A stretch of DNA of 64,000 nucleotides from Chondrus crispus (Eukaryota > Rhodophyta > Florideophyceae > Gigartinales > Gigartinaceae), in NCBI RefSeq assembly GCF_000350225.1, contig NW_005178943.1:171611-235610 (forward strand). The letters are read 5' to 3'. The translations under genes and the position numbers were made by a program. Positions 51,091-63,132 of the stretch are shown here, piece after piece. Numbering within the stretch: position 1 is the stretch's first letter; each line of letters starts with the position of its first letter. A model generated the notes under the pieces. That model ran no database searches. It worked only from the letters and a program-made list of their open reading frames with translations, and was not told where the DNA came from.

Positions 51091-54000
51091 CGGAGAGGAG
51101 TTCCCTACCTGTACGCGTCCTGAGTCTTTTCGCATAGCGCGACACTAACTCCTCGGGGACGTGTGTACGCGCTGTCCAAGTGGGTTGGTCGTAGTCCGCC
51201 CACTTGATGAGGAACTCCGTAGTTCCGTCCTCCATGGTTCGATGCCGGAGTAGTCGTTCGACGGCATACTGAGTACCCTCGGTGACCTTGTCGGCAAGGT
51301 CATCCGGGGTTGTCGTGCTCGTCCGCGGTGCACCCGTCGGCGGTGGCGCATACACGCAGCGATCTGCGGAGACGCGCTCGGTGACACCATCACGATCGAT
51401 CGTGATGGTACGGCGGTCATTGGCGAGCACGCGGTAGGGTCCGACAGCGGGCGAGGCGAGCTTGTTCGATGTCTTAGCCCCAACGATGGGGTTGAGATAT
51501 ACGTATTCTCCGGGACGGAGGCGGGCATTAATACGTCGTATGCGCTTATCGAAGTCGCGCTTGTAGCGAGCCTGCGTCCGACGCAGGCTCGTATAGGCCT
51601 TCTGGATAGTCGAGTCCAAGGTTTTGAGGAACTCGGCACGGTGGTTTCCCCTATCGGAAGGGGGCGTGTCGCCGTCCGCCTGTCGGAGAGAGAACTCCGG
51701 CGGTGGCCTGCTGAGCACGAGCTCAAACGGCGTGGTGCGTGTGGTGCGATGTACGTGGGAGTTGTACGCGTATGTAAGCGGCCCCACGTACACATCCCAG
51801 TCGTTCTGGTGTTCACCCACGTAGTTCCTCAGCATCGAGGCGATTGTTCGGTTATATCGCTCGACTTGCCCGTTCGTCTGGGGATGGTACGCCGAAGTGT
51901 AAAAATTCGTTACCCCCAGAACACGGCACGTGCTGTGGAAGAACTTGGCATTAAACTGAGGGCCGTTGTCCGAAAGCAACGTGCGAGGGACGCCGTATTT
52001 GAACACCCACGACTCGCAGAACGCAACTGCGACGGTGTATGCGGTTATCGTGCGGAGCGCCACGACTTGCGTCAGCTTGCTAAAACGGTCCGTAATCACG
52101 ATCAGGAATCGTTTTTCTGTCTTCGTCTTGGGGAGCGGCCCCAAGATGTCGATGGCGAGGCTCTCGAGAGGCCTCGTAGCTGGGAACAATCTCAATCGAT
52201 TGAGATGTTTCCTCAGCTTGACCCGGTTCATCGCGCAGGTCCGACACCCTCGCACCGTGGCTGCCACGTCTGCAGCCAGGTGGGGCCAGTAGTACTGGCG
52301 TCGAAGTGCGTAGTACATAAGGTTCTGGCCCGGGTGCCCCGCGATGGCCGGGTTGTGGCACAGGCGGAGGAGCCTGGCGCGGAGCGTCCGAGGTACCACC
52401 ACCTGAACGATATCAGGGTCGAAGGGGTGTCTCCGTTTGAGCACCCCTTGGTGGTCCTCGAAGAACGCGGAGTCCCGGGACTCGGACTGTCGTGCCAAAA
52501 CGGTTTGGCAGAAGTCATCCACGCGTTGCTCCTCGGCTATCTCCTCTATCGTAAGAGGGGCCGGCAGGTCGTCCTGCGGTGGGGCGACCGGGGAGTCGAG
52601 CGCGCCAGCCTCGGGGTCTTCGGCGCGCTGGATATCGGCGGCGTCGAACTCGTCGTTCTCCTCCCAAAACGAATTGGGTCCTTGAAGACCGGGGGCTTCG
52701 TCGTCACCTCGCGGTTCGTCGCGCGTCCGTACGCGCGACCTTGTTCGGGCTTCGGCTTGGTTCCGTGTCGTTACGAAGACATGGACGGCCTGATGATCGC
52801 AGCTCGCGGTACAAGCGTGGTCCGCGAGCTCGTTCGATACGTCTCAAACTGTCGTGCCCCCGTCGAAAGTGGGGATGTCGTCATCCACCTCGACGGTGGG
52901 GCGAGGGTCATCGGCGACCTTCGGCGACACGAGTCGTGACAGAGCATCGGGCACCTGATGCACGCGCCCGGGGCGGTACTGAATGGTGAAATCGTATTCA
53001 GCCAGACGTAGCCGCCACCGGGTGAGTCTTCCTGAGCTCTCCGTGAGCGACATGAGCCATCGGAGGGCGTCGTGATCCGTCCGGACGGTGAACTTGGTTC
53101 CTTCGATATACGGCCGCAGTGTGCGGACGGCCCACACCACGGCGAAGCACTCACGCTCCGTAGCGCTGTAGTTTCGTTCGCTATCGCTTAGCGAGTACGA
53201 CCAGTACCCAACGGGGCGCCAATCGTTTGGCTCATCGTGCTCCTGTAGGAGGGTGCACCCGAGTTGATATGCACTGGCGTCAGTGTCCAACAGGTACGGT
53301 CGGCCGTACCGTGGTAGCGCAAGGATCGGCGGCGAGATCATCACCGCTGTCAGGCTTTCGAAAGCCTGAAGCTGATCCTCCGTTGGGTTATCGAAATCGT
53401 GATCCGAGTCCTTGCGCGTTATATCGGTTAACGGACGGGCAATCTTCGAGAAGCCCTTAACGAAGCGACGATACACGTTACACGCCCCGAGGAACGAGCG
53501 CACCTGCGTCAGCGTCCTCGGGAACGTGAACGTCTTGAAGGCGTCGATTGCCGTATCAGCCACGCTCAACTTACCTGGGGATATAACGTGCCCCAGGTAG
53601 TGCACCTTCGGACGGAAGAAGCTGCACTTCTTGAGCTTGAGGGAGATGCTGGCACTCCGCAACAAGCTCAAGACGGTATCAAGATGCCTTGCGTGTTTCG
53701 CGTCCGTACGCGAGAACACGATAACGTCATCGAGATAGACGAGGCATATTTGCCAGCGGACTCCGGAGAGTATGATATCGAGGGCACGTTGGAAGGTGGC
53801 CGGTGCCCCTTTTAATCCAAACCGCATGCGCAAATGGCGTTACGTACCCATATGTGTCGTGAAGGTAGTCTTATCCCGGTCCTCCGGAGCGACCGGGATC
53901 TGCCAATAACTGAAATTGCAGTCCAACGTCGTAAAGACGGCTGCATCTCCTAACGAGTCGATGCAGTCGTCCATACGCGGCAGCGGATACGAATCCGCTG

Positions 54001-55648
54001 CCGTCTTCGCGTTGAGGCGCCGGTAGTCCACGCAGAACCGAAGAGAGCCGTCTTTCTTCGGTACGAGCACCACCGGGGACGCCCACTCGGTGCTCGCGGG
54101 CTCGATAACCCCTGCGTTCAACATCTTGTTGACCTCCTTTGCGACCATTTCGCGCATGGCCGGGCCCTTCCGATAGGGCATAGAACGAATCGGTTTCGTT
54201 CCCGGTTCGAGGGGAATGCGGTGCTCTGTGGCTTGGATCGTTCCGAGCGCACCGCTCCACAGACTCGAGTGCTTACGGAGCATCTCGAGCACGTGGCCAC
54301 GGAGCTTGTCATCGTCGATGTATGACAAGTCAATCTCTTTTTCCCAATCCATCGGTGGATTTTCGGGATCCTTCTGCTGGGGGGGTACGGTACCCTCCGC
54401 CGTCGGTTGGGATATAGGTGACCGTTCGTCCGGGTCAAGCCCTTCACTCCCAGCGGTTGCCTTCTCGTCGGAGCTGGATCGGCCAGCTCCTGCCTCTCCG
54501 ACTTGATCGGTCAAGTCGGTCAGGTGCAACGCGTGCGCGACCCCCTCAGCGACTCGACGTTCGGGCGTGAGGATCGCGAGGGGTTTGCGCTTCGCGTATC
54601 CCACGACGGTGTGCTTCGGAAGCCGCCTCTCCCGTCGCCAGAAGTTCGCGACGATGACTTCGAATGTCTGGTTCGGCAGGACTTCCGCGACGCCATTCGT
54701 CAGCCTCACTCCATGCCGGTGTTGGAGTGAGGGCTTGGGCTCCAGGAACACGAGACCCCTCCCCGCGGTTGTCACACGCACACGGGCCTGCGACATCGCG
54801 GGGATGGTAACCCAGCGGGCGATTCGGATCGCCTGCGGTGCCTCCTCGCGTACCTCGGGACGACTCGTTTGGCGACCGTGTCGCCTGGTAGGGGAAGTCG
54901 GTTCCCCCTACCCATCGACGATGGCTACCGAGCCACCGTGACGAAGTTCGAGCTTCTGTCCGTCGATGTCCATGCTGCGTACGTGAGCATCGATGAACGC
55001 GGTCCCCAGTAGAACGGGAACAGCGAGTTGTTCAGCCACTACGAAAGGTATGCGGAACGTCGTGTTCCGCAACCGGACGGCGAGGCGGACGACCGCCGTA
55101 AGTCGAAGCGGGTTACTGTTCGCGCCAGCCAGGCGTGGTAATGGCGCGTCCCGTATTACGTAACGGGCCCAGTCGGGAGGGAGGTCGGCCTTCCTCACCA
55201 AGTTGTAGCCCGAGCACGTGTCGACGGCGATCGTGTGGGGCTTAAACGCGTTGCCTTCGGTGGCCACGGAGCCCAAGACGTTATATATTTTCGACGTCAT
55301 GAGGCATACGAGGCCATCGACCACCTTGGGCGCGACCTTATCGGTGAGGTCGTTCCGCCGGGGCCTTCGACTTCGGCATTGGCCCCTCTTGCGTTTCCTT
55401 CTGCTCGAGCCGGGGGACGTTCGCGTCTCAGTGACGCCCGTCCAGGTGCTGGCGTCCGTACGAGGCGGACATTTCGTCGGCGACCTTGGGCTCACCGGTG
55501 TCAGGAGGTCGACCGACTCGTGTCGGTCGGCGTTAACCGCGTCTCGCTCGTTGCGCTTCACTGGGATGTCGGGTGTCCCTGTGGTGCCTTCTTCCAACAT
55601 CGGGTCTACGTGGGCCTCGGTGTTGGGTTTCTCCTGCAATGTCGACAT
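51065..55648 (-). CDS. pol: Chromovirus pol region: protease, RT, RNase H, integrase, chromodomain
   Basis: Sense order right to left. Protease-like part with IAVDTCSGYNLV and VPVLLGTAFIDAH. Reverse transcriptase with LRFCVDYRRLNAKT, PLPRMDDCID and CLVYLDDVIVFS. RNase H with YLLDTDASAYQLG and VRTDHDAL. Integrase with the zinc domain (CHNPAIAGHPGQN ... CRTCAMN), SLAIDILGPLPKT, LLSDNGPQFNAKF and NGQVERYNRT. A C-terminal chromodomain follows (YAVERLLRHRTMEDGTTEFL ... IKWADYDQPTW). Chromodomains in this position mark chromoviruses and steer integration to modified chromatin. The region is open in several stretches, so as a whole it looks broken. Confidence 0.88.
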
Positions 55649-55854
55649 TGCTGGAGTCCCCGTGCTCGACTCCGATAGCGGGGGATGTATTATCGGGCAA
55701 TACCCCCCGTGTCCTTGGCCAGCACGCGGGGACCGGTCTAGTTCATAGGGAAAAGACGGCTCACGCGACCGCGTGTACGTAACCGTCTTTACCCTTTTTT
55801 CGAACTACCGGTGCTATCGGAGCTACCCCCCTGGCTATCGACGGCCATGTCTTC

Positions 55855-58359
55855 TCAGGGTAGCCGGCCGCGTGGGTCGGGACTATTCCTCCCCTGCGGC
55901 TCGGCAGCCTTGGCGAAGTACTCGGGTACTTCCGGGCCTTGACCTGCGGCGTCCGGTCGTCGCAGGATATGGGGAACGAAGCGAGTCGGCTCTCCCTCGT
56001 GACCCTCCGTGGGTAGGGGGTACGGATCCTCTACCCAGTCTTGCAGGTACATTATCGCATTCTGTACCTGTTGGGGTAACCGAGAACGGTCTCGGTCCCC
56101 TCTCCCTCTTGGGCGGGGGTACCTTGTGTCGGCCTGGCGGTAGTCGGGCCGATCCCGACGATCGAGTTCGGTACGACGATACCCGCCTCCACGAGGGGCG
56201 AAGCGAGCGCCCCCACCCGACCGAGTCGGGAAACCTTGACGCGGGGGACGACCCTCGCCGACCGCTTGCCGGAGTATATTGCGCGCCCCGGGGCGCGTCT
56301 CCATCTGGTACCGGTAGTTCCTGTACGCCGTGAACATTCGTTGTTCCGGCGACAGAAACGGGCAGGCGTACATGGCGTGTCCGTACGTACGACATAGCCA
56401 GCACACGTACGCGCTGCCGTCCGTTGAGGCGAACGTCGCCGCGTGACGCGCTTCCTCATCGGTGAGGAGGGGCACGCCAGGGGCTTCCCCTCCGGTATCT
56501 CGGTTTGAGATGTCGAGCTCAGCGACCCGGGGGTCCGTACCCCTGGGTGCTCTTGGAGTGGCCGCGAACGTGGTCGCGTAGCTCGACGTCGTTCCGGTCG
56601 ACATCGGTGAAGGGGATCGACCCCCTACTGGCCCTGCTCCTTGCGTAATGAGGACAGGGTCGGCCTGCCACTCATCCTTCCCGACATAGAGGGTAGAGGC
56701 GGGCGAACTTGTTGCGGCGGACTTCGTAGTCCTGCCAGCCCTCCCTGCCGGTTTCGAATCCGGCAGAGGTAAACCGCGTCGAGCGCGGTAAGTGGTTGCT
56801 TCTGCCGTTGCGATACGGCGGATGGTCGGAAGATCGGCCTTCTGGCGGCTCGGCAGCCGCTGCACTGTCTCGGAAACTGCGGCACGGGTCGCAGGAGCGA
56901 GTCCCCGCACGAAGTAGTGCGCGACGGACTGTTCGGAGAACACTGCCGTGCACCGGAACGCCGCCGTTTCGAGCCGGTCCGCAAACGTGCCCTCCGTTTC
57001 ATGAGATTGCTGTCGCGCCGTCGCGACAGCGTCGTACGCTTCACCTAACACGTCGTCGGTTAGGTAGCGTTTCAGGAACTGGTTCACGAGTCCCGGCCAA
57101 CTCACGTCGTCGTGAAGTTGGCCGGCGCGGAGGCCACGCATCGTATAACTCGTATACAGGCGGTCCGCGTCGCGCTCTAAGAAGTGCGCGAGGACTCTCA
57201 CGGCAACACCTTCGTTCAGGTGTTGCGAGTTGAAGGTTATCCGAATATCCTTCAAGAACGGTAGGAGCTGGATCGGGTCCGTACCGTCAAAGCTCCTCAT
57301 CGTGAGACGGATCCCACGGCAGCGTTGGACGTACTTCGCGATCCGTCCCGCGTCACCCGAGGTGACGAGCCTCGAGGTGTTATCCAAGCAGTACATACGA
57401 TAGTCGGCGACGGCGCTGAACTCTTGGATCGTCGTATGCACCGGCTCGAGCCCGGGCTCGGCAAGACCTAGCGTGCCGAAGGAGGTAACTGGTAGCGTAC
57501 GGACGTCTACCGGACCTGGATGCTCGGCATAACTCGCCGGCGGGTAGCCGCTCCAGCGGGGATCGACGGAGAACATCTGTTCTCCGGATCCGCGGGCGGC
57601 TCCTCCACGGTCCTGTTCGTCCGCGTACGATATGCGGTCCATCTGCCGCCTACTTACGGGGATAGGCGGCAATGCTTGGGTCTGGGACGCGAGATTTGCG
57701 CCCATTCGGGGACGGTTTCCTTCCGCAGTCCGACTGGCGTCGGCGCCAGTCGGACGCCAACCTTCCGGAGCGACGGCGCTCGGAGGTACGGCACCACCGG
57801 GCTCTCTCGTGGGGGCACCGGGCATCCTTGCGGCCATGGTCCGTTCCATGTCACGAGCACGCTGTCGCGTAGCGTTGAGCTCGGCGGAGAGGTGCGCGAA
57901 CGCACCCAACTGTTCTGCTGACGGGGACGGTCGATCGTCGGGACGTCTCGTCGAGGTCGGCCTTGTGGGCCGACCTTGCCCGTGCCGTACGGGCTGTGCG
58001 AGGCGTGAGTCTTCGACGAGCACCAGTCGCGAGTGTAACTCGTCGACTAGTGCTCGGAGATTCTCCAAGGACTGCCTGACTCGATCGAACCTCCCTTCAC
58101 GTAGGGAGCGGAGCTCGTCCATACATCGCGAGTAGACGGCGTCCGTCACGTCTATACGGAGTGAAGTACGGACTTCCTCGATGTAGTCAGCTATGCGATC
58201 GAACATTGCAGCCGCTTGTCCTTCGGGGGACTCGGGCGACGGTTCGCGGTCTCGGAGACCAGCGTCGCCGTCGCCGAACGGCGGTGATGGTGCGTGCATA
58301 GCGGCCGCCCTCAGATCCGCCGGTTCGGACCGGATCGAGGTGGCGTATTCTTGACTCAT
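55855..58359 (-). CDS. gag: Chromovirus Gag
   Basis: About 834 aa from MSQEYATSIRSEPADLRAAA (58359); the frame also runs upstream into the LTR but that is unlikely to be translated. A helical N-terminal half includes EEVRTSLRIDVTDAVYSRC. The capsid-like part contains IRLTMRSFDGTDPIQLLPFL and WPGLVNQFLKRYLTDD. A single zinc knuckle (CWLCRTYGHAMYAC) is followed by an Arg/Gly-rich tail (YRRTELDRRDRPDYRQ). Confidence 0.8.
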   Translation of the reverse strand: MSQEYATSIRSEPADLRAAAMHAPSPPFGDGDAGLRDREPSPESPEGQAAAMFDRIADYIEEVRTSLRIDVTDAVYSRCMDELRSLREGRFDRVRQSLENLRALVDELHSRLVLVEDSRLAQPVRHGQGRPTRPTSTRRPDDRPSPSAEQLGAFAHLSAELNATRQRARDMERTMAARMPGAPTREPGGAVPPSAVAPEGWRPTGADASRTAEGNRPRMGANLASQTQALPPIPVSRRQMDRISYADEQDRGGAARGSGEQMFSVDPRWSGYPPASYAEHPGPVDVRTLPVTSFGTLGLAEPGLEPVHTTIQEFSAVADYRMYCLDNTSRLVTSGDAGRIAKYVQRCRGIRLTMRSFDGTDPIQLLPFLKDIRITFNSQHLNEGVAVRVLAHFLERDADRLYTSYTMRGLRAGQLHDDVSWPGLVNQFLKRYLTDDVLGEAYDAVATARQQSHETEGTFADRLETAAFRCTAVFSEQSVAHYFVRGLAPATRAAVSETVQRLPSRQKADLPTIRRIATAEATTYRARRGLPLPDSKPAGRAGRTTKSAATSSPASTLYVGKDEWQADPVLITQGAGPVGGRSPSPMSTGTTSSYATTFAATPRAPRGTDPRVAELDISNRDTGGEAPGVPLLTDEEARHAATFASTDGSAYVCWLCRTYGHAMYACPFLSPEQRMFTAYRNYRYQMETRPGARNILRQAVGEGRPPRQGFPTRSGGGARFAPRGGGYRRTELDRRDRPDYRQADTRYPRPRGRGDRDRSRLPQQVQNAIMYLQDWVEDPYPLPTEGHEGEPTRFVPHILRRPDAAGQGPEVPEYFAKAAEPQGRNSPDPRGRLP

Positions 58360-58435
58360 CTCAACGCGTACGGACGCGGAGGAAAAAGAAAGTCTTCTCG
58401 GAAAGATCTCGGAGTCTTCTAGGTCGGGAGACCAC

Positions 58436-59136
58436 TGTAGCATAAACACCCCCAGACGACTGGAGGTGTATGCGCAGTTCGACCTGTAGACCCCGGATCG
58501 GAGAAGGGGTGAAGCGGGCCAACCAGCTACGGAACCGGGCTCGGGCCCGGGTAGCGGTGGTAGAGCGGGAGCGAGCAGGGACGCGCGCACGCACGAGCGG
58601 ATCGACGCCTCGACGCCCCGGAGCAGCACTGGGTGACGTACCAGTGCTGACGGGCGGAGGCGGTTCCGTGCTCGCTCGCGTGCTGCGCGTCCACTCCGGC
58701 TCGGCTCCGACTAAACGCGCGCGAAGAGCGAAGGCGACGTTTAGAATAAGCTGGGTGGACTGACCTTGGCGGTCGGTTGAGGACAAGCCCGTGCTTGTCC
58801 CCCTCCGACGCCGTCGGTCCGCTCCATATTTAATATACAAAACACTCTATCATAACACTACAGTACCGAGGTACTGTAGTGGGCTACTGTAGTGCAGGTC
58901 GGCCTGCACTGTAATACTGTCAGCTATGTCGAGGCTGACAGTACACGTATCACTCGTGGTGCGTGCGCGCTTCGTTCGCGCGCTGTACACGTGTGCACGT
59001 GTATGTGCATGTCCCTTGTCTCCGTGGTGTACACGTGGACACGCGCGGTGGTACTGTAGAGCTCGACGCTCTACAGTAGCTGATCTAGTTCTTGATCTAA
59101 TCTAATTTAAACCCCCAGGTGGCGGGTTATACTACA
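58436..59136 (-). repeat. Chromovirus 5' LTR
   Basis: 701 bp, direct copy of 44919-45619; followed by the target duplication ACCAC. Confidence 0.92.
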
Positions 59137-59141
59137 ACCAC

Positions 59142-59495
59142 CAAGTCAGTAAAATTAACCCGAGTTGCCAGAGTTGAATTTCGCCTTGGTCGCAGTCCGT
59201 CGTCCACAAGACGCTTCCTCTTACTATAAATTACGTTATCCTTTAGCGCTTGGAGGACCGCTTTTCTTTCCTTTATTTTCGTATCATTTTCTATCTCTAT
59301 CTCTAATTCCGTTAATGTATGTTGGTAACACTGTGTTGGATTGCGATCCGCATCGTGACGACCTAAGACATTGGGCTTCTGTGCTGGTACAGCATTGGTG
59401 TTTTACTTCTGTTGGTTCTATCGGACTCTGGTTGTGACTGATCTGGTGCGGGTGTCATTTTTCGTCCGGCGACGCAAAGTTGTAGCGCTGCTACT
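59142..59495. other. Spacer right of the chromovirus
   Basis: Noncoding as far as seen; continues the locus interrupted at 44918. Confidence 0.35.
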
Positions 59496-60115
59496 TGTAG
59501 CATAAACCTCCGGTCGCGTCAGGGGTTTAGCTAGAGTTCGCGTAGGCCTGTGTAACGCGAGAAAAGGCAAACAAACACAAGAAGAAAAAGAACGCAGGTA
59601 AGTGGTAGCGTGGTAGAGCACGGGGATCGAACGCGAGGACACTACGTGTTAAAGCGGATGGACGCGCTCAACGACTCGGGGCGGTGGTAGTTGGCGATCA
59701 AGTACCGACGGGCGGAGGCGGTTCCGGCTTGCTCGTGTACTCACGCGACGGCTCCCAACATATTTCGTCCACAAACGCGTCCTTGCAGAGGTATCGTGTT
59801 CTGAATGGGGGGCCGGAGTAAGACCTTCGGCGGAGGATATGATACCAAGCCCGTACTTGTCCTTCTCCTCCCTCCGCAGCCGGTCGCCCTGTCATTTAAT
59901 ATACAAGTCAATAGTCTATCATTTTATAGTACAGTATCTAACTTGTGGCTTTCACGGAAAGCCCGTGCCCTCCACTCCAGATTGTCCCACTTTACACGTC
60001 TATAGCTGTCCACGAGCGCATACTTTCAGGCGCGCGCGTGCACGCTTTAAGACTATTTGCGGGTGTACAGTAGTCACCCCTGCGATTAAATAATCGCCAC
60101 CGCGATTGTACTACA
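59496..60115 (-). repeat. Solo LTR, older relative of the chromovirus LTR
   Basis: 620 bp starting TGTAGCATAAACCTCC and ending GATTGTACTACA, flanked by the perfect 5-bp duplication CTACT (59491-59495 and 60116-60120). Shares blocks with the 701-bp LTR (for example ACGGGCGGAGGCGGTTCC near 59707 and ATTTAATATACAA near 59895) but is clearly diverged, so older. Confidence 0.8.
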
Positions 60116-60120
60116 CTACT

Positions 60121-62252
60121 GCTACTCCATTCTATGTCGTTAGTACACTTGCGCAGCGGCACCAAGCGATGAAATGGATGATTTCAACAACTGAAACTGA
60201 CGGCACAAAAGGACTCTTTGCTAAAACAGCACGGCAATTTTCTCACATGCTACCAGGCTCTTACAAAGCAATAAGTACAAGGGTCTCCAATTGGTGGCGT
60301 AACCGGCAAGTGTTGTTAGGGTTGAATGTGCCCGGGCATGGAAAAGGAATATCACTGCTATGGCGCAGGGAGGGAAGAAACGGCACCAATTCAAAGCACT
60401 TTACGGCCGAGGGAGAAGGCGCGCTAGGTGCGTAGAGGTTCTTTATGCCGAACTTTATTAGGAATACGCACGTCTGAATGCAGCGAACGTTAAGACAAGT
60501 CCATCTATATTAATAACTATTGTCAAGTATGTTATAGAGCACTGAACTTCAGATTCTGATCTCAAATATCTCACATTGGCAGAGGATAAATTCAGCCACT
60601 CGCACATCAACGGAAGATGGATTCAGTACTTCATGATGCACCATAATCTTGTGATACGACGTCAAACTGGTAATCTAGCCCCGAGCCCTGAAAAGAGCGA
60701 GCACATTCATAAAAGCATAGCCTACCCTCTGGGAACATTGAAGCGAGGATTTGAAAGGGGAAACTGTAGTATAACGACCGGTGTGCGCGCGGGGAGGTTA
60801 TTAACCGTGCGGCAGTGCACGGTGCACACGTGGGCAGGTGTGCCCACGTGTAGGGAGCGCACGGGTTCACCAACCGGCCGTGGCGTGGCGCACGTGTACA
60901 GTAGCACACGTGTCGTCCGTGCGGTAGTCTGTAAGCAACACGCGTGTACAGTTGTGCACACGTGTAGTAGCAGCGTCCGTGCGGTAGTAGTAATTATGGA
61001 GCTAGCTTTTTAATTGTGTACAGTACTCGGCACGCACTAGGCGGCAGGTACTGTACTACTGTACTGGGACAGGTGTCCGAGGCGTCCGTCTGAGGGGTTA
61101 AGACCTGACACCCGTCCCTACTAGTAAACTGGGGCAAGCTCGCCCCCGTCCCTTTCGCGCCTATATACGTCCGTTTCGGTTGTCTATCGCGCGCGCTGGC
61201 TTCTAACCCGTTACTGGTCGCTCCCGTTCACGCACCACGAGGCGACTGCGCGTAACCGGCCAGTGAGCCACTCCCTTTTCGCGAGCTCGTCCGATCGGTT
61301 CAATTAGCGTGTCGCGTCTACACCGCGTGCTCCCTCGCTGTAGCCTCTGCCTCTCATCCAACCCAGGGCGGAGAGGAGTTATCCCACAAAAACCTTGATC
61401 AGGGCGCATTGGAATATGCGGACGAAACAGATTTTATTTTCAACATGGATAATGCCCGAACCATCGGAATGCGAGGACCTTAGCATGTCAAGTATGCCGA
61501 TGTGGTTTCTGGCGATGAAGGTATTACTATGATGGAGCGTATTACTGGGGGGTGAATGCTAGAATTGAAACGCCGTTTTTAGTAATAAAAAACGACCGTA
61601 GCCCGTACCCAATTCGAGGTGTTCTCGATTCTGTCCCAGGCGTTTGCTATAGATCGAAACCGAGGGGTTGCGTTGATCGAAGAGTATTTGGTGAGTGGCT
61701 AAGTGAGCCAAGAGCCATTTCTGTGCTACGCACCGGCAAAAAAGAGTTTTGTACGTTGATAATTGCTCAGGACACAACTTAACGAATGAGACAGTTCGTT
61801 TGCTTACTCGAATCTACACCTCTCTGAGGAAGCTACCTACAAATTCAACCGACCTTGTGCAACCACCGGACTTGATTCTGATTGCGAAAATAATGGACGC
61901 TTGGCGTCGAGTGTGGGATCGCTATAAGATAGAAATGATATAAGACGAGAGTGGATGCAAGGAGTGGAAGAGTCTATTGGAAAGTTGAGGAATCCAGGCA
62001 AGGGGTTTTCTCCAACTGGCTGCTGACGCTGTGAGAGAATTTAATGCTCAGCATGATAAGAATGGACTCTTATACCCAAGAAAGGCCATGATAAGAACGG
62101 GAACGGCGTTGAATGAATCAACGGAAAATGGGAAGACGGCCAGCTGTTTGATGAGCTGCAAACGATTGTGGCAGAGTATAAGTGTCATTTTGACGGTCTT
62201 CCAGTTGAGTAAAAGGCATGTCGCATTCATTGCTGTGATGAAACACGTGTGA
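60121..62252 (+). pseudogene. pogo-like (DDE_1) transposase, broken and split by a solo LTR
   Basis: N-terminal part AMKWMISTTETDGTKGLFAK and ISTRVSNWWRNRQ (about 60168-60330), HTH part ATFSHSHINGRW-like with IQYFMMHHNLVIRRQTGN (about 60600-60680), then GTLKRGFERGN. The solo LTR 60765-61388 sits here. Reading resumes with LDQGALEYADETDFIFNMDN (first catalytic Asp), YADVVSGDEGITMMERITGG, YPIRGVLDSVPGVCYRSKPR, VDNCSGHNLTNETV (second Asp) and NSTDLVQPPDLILIAKIMDA (third acidic residue). Many stops and frame changes (for instance near 61480, 61556 and 61780). The charged tail ends at 62250. Confidence 0.65.
60765..61388 (+). repeat. Solo LTR inside the pogo-like transposase
   Basis: 624 bp, TGTAGTATAACGACCGG ... 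GAGTTATCCCACA, flanked by GAAAC and AAAAC (one mismatch). Same family as the LTRs at 32868/38532 and 34706. Confidence 0.8.
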
Positions 62253-63132
62253 CTTTCCATGAATTATCCGGGTCCACTTTATTTTTGAAATCACCCCTAT
62301 TCAACCCTATGCTCGGATTGGTTCACGATTTTCCGAGCCCCGTTCGGGGATTATTAAGACTGTGGCGAATGTTTCTGGTCTGATTCGTCGCAAACAATGT
62401 CACTCGAACGGGCGAAACGCAACCGGCATGCCGATATGTCTTCTGTCGCGAGAGAAAACGTAGTCAAGGAGATAGGATTCCCAGAACGCTCCAATTTGGA
62501 CCACTGTTTGGACTGGGGCAGATTCATCACGAAAATTGCAGTTCAGCGTCAAGAAAAGCACGTACCAGTAATGTAGTTCTCTCTATAAGTTGAAGTCAAC
62601 ATCCTTTAGTAGATGCTGCACGTGCGTATGTAGACTTCAACGCATTGAACAACACTTTTTTTACGCATTTGTGATGCTGCAACACAGTCGCGAATTAGAC
62701 GTCACAAAAAGTCACACTACAACACAGGATGGTCACTAGTAAATCACTAAAACATCACAAACGACGCCAAAAGTGTCGTGGAAGCCTGCAATACCTAGAG
62801 TTCTGGGAATTTACGAGGCATGTGCATCTTCTTCCTTATCTTCGTCATCCACGTCGTGTCCAAAAGCATTTTGAGGTGAGCACCTACGCTTCTTACTGCG
62901 CAACTAGTTGTGGAACTCGCGCTTGTCTGCCGCCGTTGCCCTCTCTCGCTTCAGAGCCGAACGAGTATGCCACTCGCTCCAACAGGTCCGACAGACTGCC
63001 TTTCCACACGTTTGACACCACTGTGTCTGTCGAGACCCTTTACGTTTCGTTTCAGGTTTCCCATCGAATGGTAAACTTAACGTGTAGCTGCATAGAACAC
63101 AGTGAGTTGCGGCTCCATTGCATCTGATAGGT
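62253..63132. other. Spacer
   Basis: About 880 bp; no supported gene. Confidence 0.35.

Larger units (their letters stand above)
44919..59136 (-). mobile_element. Ty3/gypsy chromovirus, 14.2 kb, with large antisense region
   Basis: Two 701-bp LTRs (44919-45619 and 58436-59136) starting TGTAGCATAAAC and ending TTATACTACA in window orientation, with the 5-bp duplication ACCAC on both sides (44914-44918 and 59137-59141). The sense strand is minus: 5' LTR at right, gag, protease, RT/RNase H, integrase with chromodomain, then 5.4 kb of extra sequence before the 3' LTR at left. A primer-binding site beginning TGGTCTCCCGACC adjoins the 5' LTR. A G-rich polypurine tract adjoins the 3' LTR. The LTRs differ at only a handful of positions, so insertion is recent. 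The pol region is not one frame and probably has about two or three breaks. Confidence 0.92.
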
